Source: Thermanaerothrix daxensis (lineage in GTDB: Bacteria; Chloroflexota; Anaerolineae; Anaerolineales; Anaerolineaceae). From it: 64,000 nt of DNA. A model generated the notes under the pieces. The model did no database searches and was not told the origin of the DNA. It saw only the letters and a program-made list of their open reading frames with translations. The stretch covers positions 496,001-560,000 of the forward strand of contig NZ_LGKO01000002.1 in the NCBI RefSeq assembly GCF_001306145.1, given 5' to 3'. The translations under genes and the position numbers were made by a program. Shown piece after piece: positions 17,648 through 29,315 of the stretch; the stretch's first letter is position 1; each line of letters opens with the position of its first letter.

Positions 17648-17678
17648 CGAGGCCATCGGCCTGCTAGCGATGGCCTCG
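17648..17678 (+). promoter_or_regulatory. Leader hairpin before rpsL
   Basis: Perfect 11-bp inverted repeat (CGAGGCCATCG / CGATGGCCTCG, 9-nt loop) in the 5' leader of the rpsL transcript, with no T run after it. It could be a ribosomal-protein binding site for feedback control (S7 is the str-operon regulator in E. coli) or a processing site. Role is inferred. Confidence 0.5.
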
Positions 17679-17727
17679 GTTGTTGAGATGAGCATTCAAA
17701 GTACTACGATTTTTTGGAGGCGAGGAC

Positions 17728-18156
17728 GTGCCAACGATTAATCAACTAGTTCGTAAGGGACGCGAGGTCAAAAAGGAAAAGAGTAAAGCGCCGGCCTTGC
17801 AATTTATTTTGAACACGATGCGCCAGCGGCGTATCCGCGTTGATAAGGGCGCGCCCCAGAAGCGCGGCGTATGCACAGTGGTGCGTACCATGACGCCGAA
17901 AAAGCCAAACTCGGCGCTGCGTAAAATTGCCCGTGTGCGCTTGACCAATGGCATTGAGGTAACGGCCTACATCCCGGGCGAGGGGCACCAGTTGCAGGAG
18001 CACTCGGTGGTGCTGGTGCGCGGTGGCCGTGTGAAAGACCTGCCGGGTGTGCGTTACCACATTGTGCGTGGTACGCTGGACGCTACTGGTGTGGCCAAGC
18101 GGATGCAAGGGCGTTCGAAATACGGCACGAAGAAGCCCAAAGAGGCGAAGAAATAA
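17728..18156 (+). CDS. rpsL: Ribosomal protein S12
   Basis: 142 residues, starting [12 protein letters not shown], with the streptomycin-site loop [11 protein letters not shown] and the [29 protein letters not shown] region. Slightly longer than usual through a basic C-terminal tail. S12 lies at the 30S decoding centre. GTG start with GGAGG nine bases upstream. First gene of the str operon, which has its own promoter. Confidence 0.97.
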   Translation: MPTINQLVRKGREVKKEKSKAPALQFILNTMRQRRIRVDKGAPQKRGVCTVVRTMTPKKPNSALRKIARVRLTNGIEVTAYIPGEGHQLQEHSVVLVRGGRVKDLPGVRYHIVRGTLDATGVAKRMQGRSKYGTKKPKEAKK

Positions 18157-18185
18157 TCAGGTCCTGAGGACGGAGAGGATAAAGC

Positions 18186-18653
18186 ATGCGGCGCGGAAAA
18201 CCTGAACGACGCGAATTACCTCCGGACGTGCGTTACGGCAACGTCCTGGTGCAGAAGTTCATCAACCACGTGATGCGACGGGGTAAGAAAAGCCTGGCGA
18301 TGCGGATCGTTTACGATTCCTTTGAGGTGATCCGTGAGAAGACCGGACGGAATCCCGTGGAGGTCTTTGAGCAGGCTATTCGCAACGTGGGTCCCATCAT
18401 GGAAGTGCGCCCACGACGTGTAGGTGGTGCCACTTATCAGGTACCTATGGAGGTGCCGGACTATCGCCGCACGACGCTGGCTATGCGGTGGATCTTAGAG
18501 GCCGCAAAGGCGCGAGCGGGCAAATCTATGGTGGAAAAACTCTCGGCAGAATTGCTGGATGCGGCCAGTGGTCAGGGCGCGGCAATTCGTAAGCGCGATG
18601 AGACCCACAAGATGGCCGAAGCCAACCGGGCTTTCTCCCACTATCGCGTCTAA
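18186..18653 (+). CDS. rpsG: Ribosomal protein S7
   Basis: 155 residues, normal length. Contains the family pattern of 16S-binding residues ([17 protein letters not shown], and later [21 protein letters not shown]). S7 starts assembly of the 30S head and contacts E-site tRNA. Follows rpsL by 29 bases in the str operon; in E. coli it represses its own operon. Confidence 0.97.
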   Translation: MRRGKPERRELPPDVRYGNVLVQKFINHVMRRGKKSLAMRIVYDSFEVIREKTGRNPVEVFEQAIRNVGPIMEVRPRRVGGATYQVPMEVPDYRRTTLAMRWILEAAKARAGKSMVEKLSAELLDAASGQGAAIRKRDETHKMAEANRAFSHYRV

Positions 18654-18689
18654 ACGGCCGGGCGAAAGGGTGATTAGAGGTAAGCGGTT

Positions 18690-20762
18690 ATGCCACGCAA
18701 TTTTCCGTTGGAGAAGTGTCGCAATATCGGGATCATTGCCCACATTGATGCGGGCAAGACCACCACTACTGAGCGCATCCTGTTCTACACCGGGCGCACG
18801 TATCGCCTGGGGTCGGTGGATGAGGGCACAACCGTCACCGACTGGATGGAGCAGGAGCGCGAGCGTGGCATAACCATTGTCTCGGCAGCGGTGACCGCGG
18901 AGTGGAAGGGCTATCAAATCAACCTGATTGACACGCCCGGTCACATTGACTTCACCGCCGAGGTGCAGCGTTCGTTGCGTGTGTTGGATGGGGGGATTGT
19001 GGTTTTTGATGCGGTTCAGGGGGTGGAGCCGCAGAGTGAAACGGTTTGGCGCCAGGCGGATCGTTACAATGTGCCGCGGATTTGCTTCGCTAATAAAATG
19101 GACCGGGTGGGAGCGTCCTTTGAGCGCACGATTGAATCCATCCGCCAGCGTCTAGGTGCCAATCCCATCCCCATGCAGTTGCCAATTGGTAGCGAGGCGT
19201 CTTTCCGGGGGGTCATTGATCTGCTCACCATGCAGGCCATTTACTGGGAAGATGAACTGGGGCGTGAGCCGGTTTATGCGCCCATCCCGGATGATATGCG
19301 CGCGCAGGCCGAGGAGTGGCGTGCGGCTATTGTTGAGCGCATTGCTGAGTTTGAGGATGAACTGATCATCAAGTACCTGGATGGGGAAGAGATCAGCGTT
19401 GAGGAGCTTAAGAGCGCGCTGCGTAAGGCGGTCATTGCCAACAAGGCGACCCCAGTCTTCTGTGGCTCGGCGCTGCGCAATCGGGGAATCCAACCGTTAC
19501 TAGACGCTGTCATTGATTATCTGCCTTCGCCGGTTGATATCCCGCCTGTGAAAGGTACTGACCCGGATAACCCGGATGTGATTATTGAGCGTCGCCCCTC
19601 GGATGATGAGCCAATGTGCGCGCTGGTCTTTAAGATTGTGGCCGATCCCTATGTGGGGCGGCTGGCTTATTTTCGGGTTTATTCCGGTAAGGTAACACAG
19701 GGGGAGATGGTGCTCAATTCCTCGCGGCGGCGCAAGGAGCGCATTGGGCGAATTGTGCGGATGTACGCTGACCGCCGAGAAGATGTAAGCGAGATTTGTG
19801 CTGGTGATATTGGCGCTGTTTTGGGGTTAAAGGAGACATTTACTGGCGACACATTGTGCGATATCAGGCACCCCATTCTCCTGGAAAGCATTACTTTCCC
19901 CGAACCGGTTATTTCGGTGGCTGTTGAGCCGAAAACCACGGCCGATCAGGATCGTATGGCAGAGGCGTTACGCCGCCTAGCCGAAGAAGACCCCACCTTT
20001 AAGGTGCGCTTCGATGAGAATACTGGGCAGACGATTATTTCGGGCATGGGGGAACTGCACCTGGATATTATCGTGGATCGCATGATGCGCGAATTTCGGG
20101 TTCAGGCGAATGTGGGGCGCCCGCGAGTCTCCTACCGCGAGACGATCAGCCGCCCAGTGCCCGAGGTCAATTATCGCTATGTCAAGCAGACAGGCGGTCG
20201 TGGGCAATATGGCCATGTCATTATCTCTCTTGAACCCCTGGAGCGGGGGAATGGGATTAAATTTATTGATAAAACCGTTGGGGGCGTGATCCCCAAAGAG
20301 TACATCCCGGCCATTGAGAAGGGCATCCTCGAAGCCGCCGAAGCGGGTGTGCTGGCGGGCTACCCGGTAACGGATGTACAGGTGACCTTGCTGGGTGGTT
20401 CTTATCATGAAGTGGATTCCAGCGACATGGCGTTCAAGGTCGCTGCCTCGTTCGCTTTCAAAGAGGGCGTACAACGAGGAGCGCCGGTCCTTCTCGAACC
20501 CATTATGAAAGTGGAGGTGTTGGTACCGGAGGTTAATCTTGGGGATGTCTTAGGTCAGTTGAATGCTCGGCGCGCGGAAATTCAGGGCATGGAACCGCGT
20601 CCGGGTGGAATGCAGGCTGTTCGGGCCTTGGTGCCCCTGGCAGAAATGTTTGGGTACGCAACCGAACTGCGCTCGGCAACGCAAGGGCGTGGCATTTATA
20701 CGATGGAATTTGATCACTATGCCCCGGTGCCCGAGTCGGTTCGCGTCAAAATTCTTGGATAA
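18690..20762 (+). CDS. fusA: Elongation factor G
   Basis: 690 residues. GTPase motifs are [15 protein letters not shown] (G1), RGITIVSAA (G2), DTPGHIDF (G3), NKMDRVG (G4) and CGSALRN (G5), followed by domains II-V, ending with the domain IV and V sequences for translocation. The ribosome site upstream of ATG 18690 is weak (AGAGG). Normal length for a bacterial EF-G1 rather than a paralogue such as EF-G2. Codon use matches the neighbouring ribosomal genes, unlike tuf downstream. Confidence 0.97.
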   Translation: MPRNFPLEKCRNIGIIAHIDAGKTTTTERILFYTGRTYRLGSVDEGTTVTDWMEQERERGITIVSAAVTAEWKGYQINLIDTPGHIDFTAEVQRSLRVLDGGIVVFDAVQGVEPQSETVWRQADRYNVPRICFANKMDRVGASFERTIESIRQRLGANPIPMQLPIGSEASFRGVIDLLTMQAIYWEDELGREPVYAPIPDDMRAQAEEWRAAIVERIAEFEDELIIKYLDGEEISVEELKSALRKAVIANKATPVFCGSALRNRGIQPLLDAVIDYLPSPVDIPPVKGTDPDNPDVIIERRPSDDEPMCALVFKIVADPYVGRLAYFRVYSGKVTQGEMVLNSSRRRKERIGRIVRMYADRREDVSEICAGDIGAVLGLKETFTGDTLCDIRHPILLESITFPEPVISVAVEPKTTADQDRMAEALRRLAEEDPTFKVRFDENTGQTIISGMGELHLDIIVDRMMREFRVQANVGRPRVSYRETISRPVPEVNYRYVKQTGGRGQYGHVIISLEPLERGNGIKFIDKTVGGVIPKEYIPAIEKGILEAAEAGVLAGYPVTDVQVTLLGGSYHEVDSSDMAFKVAASFAFKEGVQRGAPVLLEPIMKVEVLVPEVNLGDVLGQLNARRAEIQGMEPRPGGMQAVRALVPLAEMFGYATELRSATQGRGIYTMEFDHYAPVPESVRVKILG

Positions 20763-20798
20763 ATCTAAACTGCCATTTGATCAGGAGGAATGTGATAC

Positions 20799-22001
<1,203 letters not shown>

Positions 22002-22011
22002 GTGGCTGATT

Positions 22012-22323
22012 ATGGTGGCGAAACAACGCATTCGCATCCGTCTTAAAGCGTACGATCATCGTGTATTGGATCAATCAGCGCGACGCATTGTCGAGACTGC
22101 GGAGCGAAGCGGTGCGCGGGTGGTAGGGCCTGTGCCCCTACCCACCCGCATCGAGCGCTTCACGGTTCGCCGTTCAACCTTCATTGACAAGGATTCACAC
22201 GAGCACTTTGAAATTCGTACGCATAAGCGCTTGATTGATATTCTGGACCCGGACTCTAAAACGATTGACATGCTCATGCGCCTGAATTTACCGGCGGGCG
22301 TAGACATCGAAATCAAGATTTAG
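22012..22323 (+). CDS. rpsJ: Ribosomal protein S10
   Basis: 103 residues of the S10/NusE family, with [14 protein letters not shown] near the start and [32 protein letters not shown] at the end. S10 lies in the 30S head and also acts in antitermination with NusB. It is grouped with tuf rather than directly with rplC: a promoter and a folded leader separate it from the S10-type genes that follow. Start ATG 22012, with GTG one codon later also possible. Confidence 0.96.
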   Translation: MVAKQRIRIRLKAYDHRVLDQSARRIVETAERSGARVVGPVPLPTRIERFTVRRSTFIDKDSHEHFEIRTHKRLIDILDPDSKTIDMLMRLNLPAGVDIEIKI

Positions 22324-22327
22324 GGTC

Positions 22328-22356
22328 TGGTCAAAAGCGCAAAGTTGCGGTAAAAT
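22328..22356 (+). promoter_or_regulatory. Promoter before rplC
   Basis: TGGTCA (22328-22333), 17-bp spacer, TAAAAT (22351-22356), just past the rpsJ stop. Start expected near 22363, which places the folded leader at the 5' end of the transcript. Confidence 0.6.
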
Positions 22357-22378
22357 AGAGCGGTTTTTCGGGGAAGAC

Positions 22379-22501
22379 CCGAGAAGGCGATGCAAGAGTA
22401 GCCGGGTGGGCGCCCGCACAGACGAGATGAGGTGACGCAGCCCGCTACTGACTGCACCGCGGTCAGAGATGATGCGGCCTAGCCCAGGCTGACAGTCTCG
22501 G
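22379..22501 (+). ncRNA. Structured 5' leader of rplC operon
   Basis: A 123-nt segment closed by CCGAGA (22379-22384) and TCTCGG (22496-22501). Inside, AGTAGC-C-GGG (22397-22406) pairs with CCCGCTACT (22441-22449), followed at once by a hairpin GACTGC-ACC-GCGGTC (22450-22464) and GC-rich local repeats. No reading frame covers it. This is probably a ribosomal-protein leader for feedback by one of the encoded L proteins (L4 controls the S10 operon in E. coli), but it matches no leader I can name. Confidence 0.6.
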
Positions 22502-22532
22502 AAAAACTAAAACGGTAAGGAGAACAACAGAG

Positions 22533-23174
22533 ATGTTCAAGGGGCTGATTGGTAAGAAAATCGGCATGACCCAGATTTTCGATGAGCAGGGTGCGGCCAT
22601 CCCGGTTACTGTCATCGAGGCTGGGCCATGCTATGTTACCCAGGTGCGTTTGCCGGATCGAGATGGTTACTCGGCGGTGCAACTGGGTTACCAGGAAGTC
22701 AAGCCCAAGCGCCTGACGGCGGGTGAACTCGGGCACCTGAAACGCAATGGTCTGAATCTTCCTCCATTGCGCTTTTTGCGTGAGTTTCGGGTGAAAACGC
22801 CGGAGGTCAACGAGGGCGATAAGGTCACTGTTGAGGTTTTCTCGGTGGGCGAGCGAGTGGATGTGATTGGCACCAGCAAGGGGCGTGGCTTCCAGGGTGG
22901 TGTCAAGCGTTACCACTTCCGGGGTGGCCCCAAGACCCATGGTCAATCAGATCGGCATCGCGCGCCGGGTTCACGCAGTTCCGGTACCACGCCGGGACGC
23001 GTCTATAAGGGATCGCGTGGGCCAGGGCACATGGGCAACCAGCGTGTCACGGCTCAGAATCTCAAAGTTGTCCTGGTAGATGCTGAGCGCAATCTGATTG
23101 GTGTTTGTGGTTCGGTTCCGGGTCCGCGTGGTGGCCTGGTAATGATCCGCGAAGCGCGGAAACAAAAGCGGTGA
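22533..23174 (+). CDS. rplC: Ribosomal protein L3
   Basis: 213 residues; begins [13 protein letters not shown] and contains the conserved [26 protein letters not shown] core and GHMGNQRVT loop that reach the peptidyl-transferase centre. AAGGAG precedes the ATG. First gene after the structured leader, and the head of the large ribosomal protein transcript. Confidence 0.97.
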   Translation: MFKGLIGKKIGMTQIFDEQGAAIPVTVIEAGPCYVTQVRLPDRDGYSAVQLGYQEVKPKRLTAGELGHLKRNGLNLPPLRFLREFRVKTPEVNEGDKVTVEVFSVGERVDVIGTSKGRGFQGGVKRYHFRGGPKTHGQSDRHRAPGSRSSGTTPGRVYKGSRGPGHMGNQRVTAQNLKVVLVDAERNLIGVCGSVPGPRGGLVMIREARKQKR

Positions 23175-23205
23175 GTATGACCGGGACTGAGGGAGCAGTG
23201 GAACT

Positions 23206-23835
23206 ATGTTAGCCGATGTTTACAATCTCTCGGGCCAGAAGGTAGGACAGGTGGATCTGCCTGATTCCATCTTCAATGCCCCCATTAATGTGAGTTTGAT
23301 GCATCAGGCGTATGTGCGTCAGATGGCGAATGCACGCCTGGGCACCCATGATACCAAGACGCGTCATGAGGTCTCTGGCGGTGGGCGTAAGCCCTGGCGG
23401 CAAAAGGGCACGGGGCGAGCACGTCAGGGGTCCATCCGCGCTGCCCAATGGAAGGGTGGTGGCCGGGTGCACACACCGCATCCGCATAAATACACGCTGG
23501 CCATGCCGCGCAAAATGCGCCGGGCGGCTTTGCGGTCGGCCCTCTCGGTAAAGGCGGCGGAGCAGGCGATTGTGTTGGTGGATGAGTTGGCGCTGCCTGA
23601 GCCGCGCACACGGCTGATGGCGCAAGCCCTGAACGCTCTGGTGGGTGATGCCAGTACCCTGATTCTCTTGCCGCAGAAGGCCTCTTACGAGAACGTTATT
23701 CTCTCAACGCGTAATTTGCCAGATACCAAGACTCTGCTGGCGAGCTATCTAAACATCCGCGACTTGCTCACCTTTGATAAGGTAATCATGCCGGTGGCGG
23801 CGCTGGATGTCATTACCAGTTACCTGGGAAGGTAG
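23206..23835 (+). CDS. rplD: Ribosomal protein L4
   Basis: 209 residues. Contains the exit-tunnel loop DTKTRHEVSGGGRKPWRQKGTGRARQGS and the RAALRSALS helix. L4 lines the exit tunnel and, in E. coli, also regulates its operon by attenuation. Follows rplC by 31 bases. Confidence 0.96.
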   Translation: MLADVYNLSGQKVGQVDLPDSIFNAPINVSLMHQAYVRQMANARLGTHDTKTRHEVSGGGRKPWRQKGTGRARQGSIRAAQWKGGGRVHTPHPHKYTLAMPRKMRRAALRSALSVKAAEQAIVLVDELALPEPRTRLMAQALNALVGDASTLILLPQKASYENVILSTRNLPDTKTLLASYLNIRDLLTFDKVIMPVAALDVITSYLGR

Positions 23836-23845
23836 GAGGACGAGA

Positions 23846-24148
23846 ATGTTGACGATTTACGATATTCTCCGCCGCCCCATTATCACTGAAAAGTCGCATT
23901 TTCAGATGGCGAAACTGCATCAGTACGTCTTTGAGGTGGCTGAAGAGGCTAACAAAGACATGGTGAAAAAAGCCGTTGAGGAGCTGTTCAATGTCCGTGT
24001 GTTGCGGGTGAACATCGTCAACGTGCCAGCCAAGCGAACGCGTCGGGCGCGCAGCCGCCGCTGGGTGGTTCGCAATCCGGGCTACAAGAAGGCGATTGTC
24101 ACGCTGGCGCCCGAGGATCGCATACCACTGTTGGAAGGGGTTGAGTGA
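23846..24148 (+). CDS. rplW: Ribosomal protein L23
   Basis: 100 residues starting [17 protein letters not shown], the family signature. L23 sits at the tunnel exit and docks trigger factor and SRP. Start taken at ATG 23846 with GGAGG nine bases upstream. Its TGA shares bases with the rplB start. Confidence 0.96.
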   Translation: MLTIYDILRRPIITEKSHFQMAKLHQYVFEVAEEANKDMVKKAVEELFNVRVLRVNIVNVPAKRTRRARSRRWVVRNPGYKKAIVTLAPEDRIPLLEGVE

Positions 24149-24972
24149 TGGGCATCAAGGTTTATAAACCGGTAACCCCCGGTCTGCGCGGCATGACCGG
24201 ATATACCTTTGAAGAGATCACCAAGACCGAGCCGGAACGCTCGCTCATCGTTGTGCGCAAAGTGCATGCCGGTCGCAACATGTACGGGCGTGTCACGGTG
24301 CGCCATCGTGGGGGTGGGGTGCGCCGCTACATTCGCCTGGTGGATTTCAAGCGCGATAAGCGGGGCATTCCGGCCAAAGTAGCGGCGATTGAATACGACC
24401 CCAACCGCACGGCGCGTCTGGCGCTATTGCACTACGCAGATGGTGAAAAGCGCTACATCATTGCTCCGCTGGGGCTCAAGGTTGGGGATACAGTGATGGC
24501 GGGCCCGAGTGTGGATATTCGCCCCGGGAATGCACTGCCCATCGCCAATATTCCGGTCGGCACCATGATCCACAACATCGAGCTCTATGAGGGCCGGGGT
24601 GGGCAGTTGGTGCGTTCGGCGGGTGCGGCGGCGCAGTTGCTGGCCAAGGAAGGTGATTACGCTCAAATCCGCCTTCCCTCGGGCGAGGTGCGCCTGGTGC
24701 GGCAGACCTGCTATGCCACGATTGGTCAGGTAGGGAATCTGGAGCACAGCAACATCAAACTTGGAAAGGCCGGACGCAAGCGCTACCTGGGAATTCGCCC
24801 GACCGTGCGTGGCACAGCGATGTCACCGCGTGATCACCCGCATGGAGGTGGTGAGGGGCGCCAGCCCATTGGCATGCCCGGTCCGAAGTCGCCGTGGGGC
24901 AAACCTACTCGTGGCTACAAGACCCGTCGCAATAAACAGACGGACAAGTACATTGTCAAGCGGCGAAAGTAG
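24148..24972 (+). CDS. rplB: Ribosomal protein L2
   Basis: 274 residues starting [19 protein letters not shown]. Conserved [22 protein letters not shown] and the C-terminal [17 protein letters not shown] with the peptidyl-transferase histidine. L2 is needed for subunit joining. ATG overlaps the rplW stop (TGATG). Confidence 0.97.
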   Translation: MGIKVYKPVTPGLRGMTGYTFEEITKTEPERSLIVVRKVHAGRNMYGRVTVRHRGGGVRRYIRLVDFKRDKRGIPAKVAAIEYDPNRTARLALLHYADGEKRYIIAPLGLKVGDTVMAGPSVDIRPGNALPIANIPVGTMIHNIELYEGRGGQLVRSAGAAAQLLAKEGDYAQIRLPSGEVRLVRQTCYATIGQVGNLEHSNIKLGKAGRKRYLGIRPTVRGTAMSPRDHPHGGGEGRQPIGMPGPKSPWGKPTRGYKTRRNKQTDKYIVKRRK

Positions 24973-25015
24973 TCGCTGTGAGCATGATGGTTGAACGAAG
25001 AAGAGGGACGAGCGT

Positions 25016-25294
25016 ATGTCACGTTCATTGAAAAAAGGACCTTATGTTGACCCGAAGTTGCTCAAACGCATCGAGGAGATGAATCTCCGCGGTGAAAAGA
25101 AGGTGATCCGGACATGGAGCCGCGCGAGCGTCATCTTCCCGCAGATGGTTGGGCACACCATTGCTGTGCATGATGGCCGCCGCCATGTGCCAATCTACAT
25201 CACCGAAAACATGGTGGGGCATCGTCTGGGTGAGTTTGCGCCGACGCGCACTTTCCGCGGCCACGTGGCTGAAAAATCCTCGAAGAAGAGGTGA
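25016..25294 (+). CDS. rpsS: Ribosomal protein S19
   Basis: 92 residues. [16 protein letters not shown] start and the [48 protein letters not shown] core are present. S19 lies in the 30S head and contacts the A-site finger bridge. Its stop overlaps the rplV ribosome site. Confidence 0.97.
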   Translation: MSRSLKKGPYVDPKLLKRIEEMNLRGEKKVIRTWSRASVIFPQMVGHTIAVHDGRRHVPIYITENMVGHRLGEFAPTRTFRGHVAEKSSKKR

Positions 25295-25299
25295 GCGCT

Positions 25300-25641
25300 A
25301 TGGCTACCGATGTTCGTGCGCAGTTGCGTTATTGTCCGATCTCTGCCCAGAAAGTGCGCCTGGTGATTGACCTGGTGCGCGGAAAGCCAGCCGTCGAGGC
25401 GCTGGATATCCTTAAGTTTGTCCCGAAGGGTGCGGCACGCCCGGTGCGCAAACTGCTGGCTTCGGCAGTGGCAAACGCGGAAGAGAACTTTGGCATTAGC
25501 CGCGAGAACCTGTATATCTACCGCATCACGGCCGATGAGGCCCCGACGCGGAAGTGGCGCCGTTTTGGTGCCCGGGGACGTTTTCGACCGATCCTGCGCC
25601 GTTCGTCGCATGTGACGGTCGTCCTGCGGGAACGCGAGTAG
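25300..25641 (+). CDS. rplV: Ribosomal protein L22
   Basis: 113 residues. KVRLVIDLVRGKPAVEALDIL and the beta-hairpin tip RKWRRFGARGRFRPILRRSSHVTVVL that lines the exit tunnel and macrolide site. ATG 25300 is chosen over an upstream GTG because AGAGGTGAG lies just before it. Confidence 0.95.
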   Translation: MATDVRAQLRYCPISAQKVRLVIDLVRGKPAVEALDILKFVPKGAARPVRKLLASAVANAEENFGISRENLYIYRITADEAPTRKWRRFGARGRFRPILRRSSHVTVVLRERE

Positions 25642-25701
25642 GAGAGCATCCAGGTGGTTGGAATCAACCTTCTGGCGAGAGATTGGTAATCAGGAGCGTA
25701 T

Positions 25702-26379
25702 ATGGGTCGCAAAGTTCATCCGATTGGATTTCGCTTAGGTATCATCAAGCCCTGGCAGGCGCGTTGGTATGCTGAGGGGCAGGAATACACTGAGCAGTTG
25801 CACCAGGATTTTGAGATTCGCCGCCTGATCATGGCAGAGGCTGAAAAGGCGGGTGTGGCGAAGGTGGAGGTGGAACGCTTCCCGGGCAAGCTTAAAGTCA
25901 TCGTCCACACCGCCAAGCCAGGGATCTTGATTGGGCGCAAGGGCGAATCGGTCAAAAAGATCCGCCAGGACCTGGAGGCATTGACCGGTAAGAAGATTGA
26001 TCTGGAGATCAAGGAGGTCAAAAACCCAGACCTGGATGCTTATCTGGTAGCAACAAATATTGCCAGCCAAATTGAACGCCGGGTGGCCTACCGCCGCGCT
26101 ATGAAACGTGCCATTCAGCAGGCCATGCGTCAGGGCGCACAGGGAATCAAAATTGAAGTGGCTGGGCGCTTGAGCGGTGCCGAAATGGCCCGCAGTGTCT
26201 GGCTGCGAGAAGGTCGTGTGCCCCTGCAGACCATTCGCGCAGATGTTGACTTTGCGCGAGCCACTGCTCAGACCACTTATGGTGTGATCGGTGTCAAGGT
26301 TTGGGTCTACAAGGGTGATGTGTTGCCTGGCGCGGAAGAGAAGGTGGAAGCCACCGAAGGTGTTTACGTCAGCGAATAA
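25702..26379 (+). CDS. rpsC: Ribosomal protein S3
   Basis: 225 residues. [19 protein letters not shown] start, KH domain with [19 protein letters not shown], and C-terminal [31 protein letters not shown]3 guards the mRNA entry channel. Normal length; 60 bases after rplV. Confidence 0.97.
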   Translation: MGRKVHPIGFRLGIIKPWQARWYAEGQEYTEQLHQDFEIRRLIMAEAEKAGVAKVEVERFPGKLKVIVHTAKPGILIGRKGESVKKIRQDLEALTGKKIDLEIKEVKNPDLDAYLVATNIASQIERRVAYRRAMKRAIQQAMRQGAQGIKIEVAGRLSGAEMARSVWLREGRVPLQTIRADVDFARATAQTTYGVIGVKVWVYKGDVLPGAEEKVEATEGVYVSE

Positions 26380-26433
26380 GATTCGCGGTTGGATTGAGTG
26401 TAGGACCATCCGCAGAGAGAGAGGTAGTGAATT

Positions 26434-26865
26434 ATGTTGATGCCGAAACGTGTCAAGTGGCGCAAACAGCAGCGTGGTCGCATGAAGGGGAAGGCCACTC
26501 GCGGCGCAGAACTGGTGTACGGTGAGTTTGGGTTGCAGGCGTTGGAGCCGGCCTGGATCACGGCGCGCCAGATTGAAGCTGCCCGCCGCACCATTGTGCG
26601 GGCAATGCGTCGCCGTGGCAAGATGTGGATTCGTATTTTCCCGGATAAGCCCTACACGCGCAAACCCCCTGAGACCCGCATGGGCAAAGGGAAGGGCAAT
26701 GTGGAATATTGGGTGGCCGTTGTACGCCCAGGACGTATCATGTTTGAGGTGAGCGGTTTGCCGGCCGATGTGGCCGTAGAAGCCTTACGTCAGGCTGCGT
26801 ACAAGCTACCCATTAAGACCAAGATTGTGGCGTACGAAGAAGTGGTAGCAGGAGAATCGGCATGA
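26434..26865 (+). CDS. rplP: Ribosomal protein L16
   Basis: 143 residues. [19 protein letters not shown] start, [47 protein letters not shown] core. L16 organises the A-site tRNA elbow region of 23S rRNA. Its end overlaps the rpmC start by four bases. Confidence 0.97.
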   Translation: MLMPKRVKWRKQQRGRMKGKATRGAELVYGEFGLQALEPAWITARQIEAARRTIVRAMRRRGKMWIRIFPDKPYTRKPPETRMGKGKGNVEYWVAVVRPGRIMFEVSGLPADVAVEALRQAAYKLPIKTKIVAYEEVVAGESA

Positions 26866-27089
26866 AACCGGAACAGATTCGACTGATGACTACCGAAGAA
26901 ATAAAGGCCAGGCTCGCTGATGCGCGGCAGGAATTGATGAATCTGCGTTTTCAGTTGACAACCGGGCAATTGACCGACACCAGTCGGCTCAAGCAGACCC
27001 GTCGTCTGATTGCGCGTTATCTGACTATCCTGCGCGAGCGTGAGCTGGCTGAGGCCAAAGAGAAAGGTGCAGGGAAGGGTGCCCGATGA
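26862..27089 (+). CDS. rpmC: Ribosomal protein L29
   Basis: 75 residues, two-helix protein with [17 protein letters not shown] and [14 protein letters not shown]. Sits by L23 at the tunnel exit. Overlaps rplP and rpsQ by four bases on either side, so the three are translationally coupled. Confidence 0.95.
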   Translation: MKPEQIRLMTTEEIKARLADARQELMNLRFQLTTGQLTDTSRLKQTRRLIARYLTILRERELAEAKEKGAGKGAR

Positions 27090-27373
27090 ACAAGCGACGA
27101 CGTTTAACCGGTGTGGTCACCAGTAACAAAATGATGAAGACCGTGGTGGTCGAAATCTCGCGCACCTATCGTCACCCCTTGTATAAGAAGGTGGTGCATT
27201 CCTCCAAGCGCGTCAAAGCGCACGATACGCTGGGGTGCCAGATAGGCGACGAGGTCGTGATTGTGGAAAGTCGCCCGCTTTCCCGTGAAAAGCGCTGGGT
27301 GGTGGAAGCCATCCTCAAGCGTGAGGGAAAGCCGGTGGTTGAGATTCAGGATGCCGCTGGTGAAGGAGTGTAA
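27086..27373 (+). CDS. rpsQ: Ribosomal protein S17
   Basis: 95 residues, OB fold; RRLTGVVTSNKMMKTVVVEISRTYRHPLYKKVV and VVIVESRPLSREKRWVV. Binds the 5' domain of 16S rRNA early in assembly. C-terminal tail slightly longer than in E. coli. Coupled to rpmC by ATGA. Confidence 0.96.
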   Translation: MNKRRRLTGVVTSNKMMKTVVVEISRTYRHPLYKKVVHSSKRVKAHDTLGCQIGDEVVIVESRPLSREKRWVVEAILKREGKPVVEIQDAAGEGV

Positions 27374-27376
27374 GCC

Positions 27377-27748
27377 ATGATCCAGCATGAATCGCGGTTA
27401 AAAGTAGCCGATAACACAGGGGCCAAGGAGTTGCTTGTCATCCATGTGATGGGTGGCTCAACCCGCAAATATGGCCATGTGGGGGATGTGGTTGTGGCAA
27501 CGGTGAAGTCGGCCAGCCCTCAAGGGGCGGTGAAGAAGAGCGAGATCGTCAAGGCCGTCATTGTGCGCTGTGCCAAGGAATGGCGCCGCGAGGATGGTTC
27601 GACCATTCGTTTTGATGATAATGCGGCCGTGATTCTCGACACCGATGGGCACAACCCGAAGGGAACACGCATCTTTGGGCCGGTGGCGCGCGAATTGCGC
27701 GAGAAGGGCTTCATGAAGATCGTTTCCCTGGCCCCTGAGGTCATCTAA
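27377..27748 (+). CDS. rplN: Ribosomal protein L14
   Basis: 123 residues. [28 protein letters not shown] start and the [31 protein letters not shown] end are the family signature. L14 forms bridges with 16S rRNA and is the docking site of the RsfS silencing factor. Confidence 0.97.
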   Translation: MIQHESRLKVADNTGAKELLVIHVMGGSTRKYGHVGDVVVATVKSASPQGAVKKSEIVKAVIVRCAKEWRREDGSTIRFDDNAAVILDTDGHNPKGTRIFGPVARELREKGFMKIVSLAPEVI

Positions 27749-27771
27749 ATCGGGTGTGCAGGAGTGATGCC

Positions 27772-28107
27772 ATGAAGGTCAAGATTCGCAAAGGGGACAC
27801 GGTTGAAGTCATCAGCGGGCGCCGAGAAGACAAGGGAAAGCGCGGTGAGGTGATCCGCGTGCTGCCCAAAGAGGCCCGCGTGGTGGTTCAGGGTGTCAAC
27901 ATCCGCACTAAACATCAGCGGCAAGTTCAGGCACAGGGCCGCACCATTTCACCCGGCCGGGTGCGCTTTGAGGCCCCCGTGCACATTTCGAACGTGATGC
28001 TGGTTTGCCCGAAATGCGGCAAGGCCACACGGGTGGGTATCTCGCGCGGCGAAGATGGCAAAGCGCGCCGGGTGTGCAAGAAGTGCCAGGCTCTCATTGA
28101 TGAATAG
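27772..28107 (+). CDS. rplX: Ribosomal protein L24 (zinc-ribbon form)
   Basis: 111 residues. KOW motif [25 protein letters not shown]. The C-terminal part has two CxxC pairs (CPKC and CKKC) forming a zinc ribbon, found in many but not all bacteria. Start ATG 27772 has AGGAG upstream. Confidence 0.95.
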   Translation: MKVKIRKGDTVEVISGRREDKGKRGEVIRVLPKEARVVVQGVNIRTKHQRQVQAQGRTISPGRVRFEAPVHISNVMLVCPKCGKATRVGISRGEDGKARRVCKKCQALIDE

Positions 28108-28126
28108 GCCGCGGAGGAACGTGAGC

Positions 28127-28669
28127 ATGAATGTGTTAAGAGAACGTTATCAAAAAGAAGTGGTGCCGGCCTTGATGAAGGAGTTCAGTTTCACGAACCC
28201 CTTGCAGGTGCCGCGCATTCGCAAGGTTGTGATCAATATTGGGTTGGGTGAAGCCTTGGATAACCCCAAGGCGCTGGAGGCGGCTGCATCGGACTTGAGC
28301 AAGATCACCGGGCAGAAGCCGGTCATCACCAAGGCGCGCAAGAGCATTGCCGCATTCAAACTGCGTGAAGGTCGCCAGATTGGCGTCATGGTCACTCTGC
28401 GGGGCGAGCGCATGTGGGCCTTCCTGGATCGTCTGATCAACATTGCGCTGCCTCGTGTGCGCGATTTCCGAGGCGTTTCGCGCAATTCTTTTGATGGCCG
28501 CGGCAATTACACCCTGGGCTTGCGCGAGCAGATCATCTTCCCGGAGATTGAGTACGATAAGATCGATAAGGTGCGAGGGATGGAAGTGACCATCGTCACC
28601 GATGCCGGGAGCGATGACAAGGCGGCGAAATTGTTGGAACTTTTAGGAATGCCTTTCAGGAAGGGTTGA
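28127..28669 (+). CDS. rplE: Ribosomal protein L5
   Basis: 180 residues. [20 protein letters not shown] and [30 protein letters not shown] are diagnostic. L5 binds 5S rRNA and contacts P-site tRNA. Start chosen at ATG 28127, because the longer frame runs back through the rplX coding region. Confidence 0.96.
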   Translation: MNVLRERYQKEVVPALMKEFSFTNPLQVPRIRKVVINIGLGEALDNPKALEAAASDLSKITGQKPVITKARKSIAAFKLREGRQIGVMVTLRGERMWAFLDRLINIALPRVRDFRGVSRNSFDGRGNYTLGLREQIIFPEIEYDKIDKVRGMEVTIVTDAGSDDKAAKLLELLGMPFRKG

Positions 28670-28670
28670 T

Positions 28671-28853
28671 ATGACCAGAAAGTGCTTAGTTTACCGAGAA
28701 CTCCGGCGGAAATACCCGGTCCAGGTGCGCAATCGCTGCCGTATTTGCGGACGACCGCGCGGATACATCCGTCGCTTTGGGCTGTGCCGTATTTGCTTCC
28801 GCGAACTGGCGCTAGAGGGGAAAATCCCCGGCGTTAAGAAAGCCTCCTGGTAA
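28671..28853 (+). CDS. rpsN: Ribosomal protein S14 type Z
   Basis: 60 residues with the short, zinc-binding form of S14: [23 protein letters not shown] carries both CxxC pairs. Located one base after rplE. S14 completes the 30S head with S3 and S10. Confidence 0.97.
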   Translation: MTRKCLVYRELRRKYPVQVRNRCRICGRPRGYIRRFGLCRICFRELALEGKIPGVKKASW

Positions 28854-28873
28854 GGCCAGGTTGGAGGTCAAGC

Positions 28874-29287
28874 ATGAGTGTTAATGATCCGATTGCCGAT
28901 ATGTTAACCCGCATTCGCAATGCCATTATGGCCGGACACGCGAGTGTGAGCATGCCCAGTTCCAAAATCAAGGTGGAGATTGCTCGCATCTTGAAGGAAG
29001 AGGGCTATATTGAAGGCTATGAGGTGGTTGAGGGCGCCAAGCCCCATGAGCGTGTTCTGCGCATTCAGTTGAAGTACGTGGGAGAGCGCCGTCATCGCCG
29101 CCCGGTTATCAGCGGGTTGGAGCGTGTCAGCCGGCCGGGACGCCGCATTTATACGCGCAAGCGTGATATTCCGTGGGTACTCTCCGGAATGGGGATTACC
29201 ATTCTTTCCACCCCCAAAGGGATTATGACCGGACAGCGCGCTCGCCAACTCAACGTGGGTGGTGAGATCTTGTGCAAAGTCTGGTGA
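28874..29287 (+). CDS. rpsH: Ribosomal protein S8
   Basis: 137 residues. [29 protein letters not shown] start and GISTPKG-type motif (here [29 protein letters not shown]) at the end. S8 binds the 16S central domain and in E. coli is the repressor of the spc operon. Confidence 0.97.
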   Translation: MSVNDPIADMLTRIRNAIMAGHASVSMPSSKIKVEIARILKEEGYIEGYEVVEGAKPHERVLRIQLKYVGERRHRRPVISGLERVSRPGRRIYTRKRDIPWVLSGMGITILSTPKGIMTGQRARQLNVGGEILCKVW

Positions 29288-29315
29288 GCGAATCATCGGT
29301 TGAAGGAGGTTGAGC

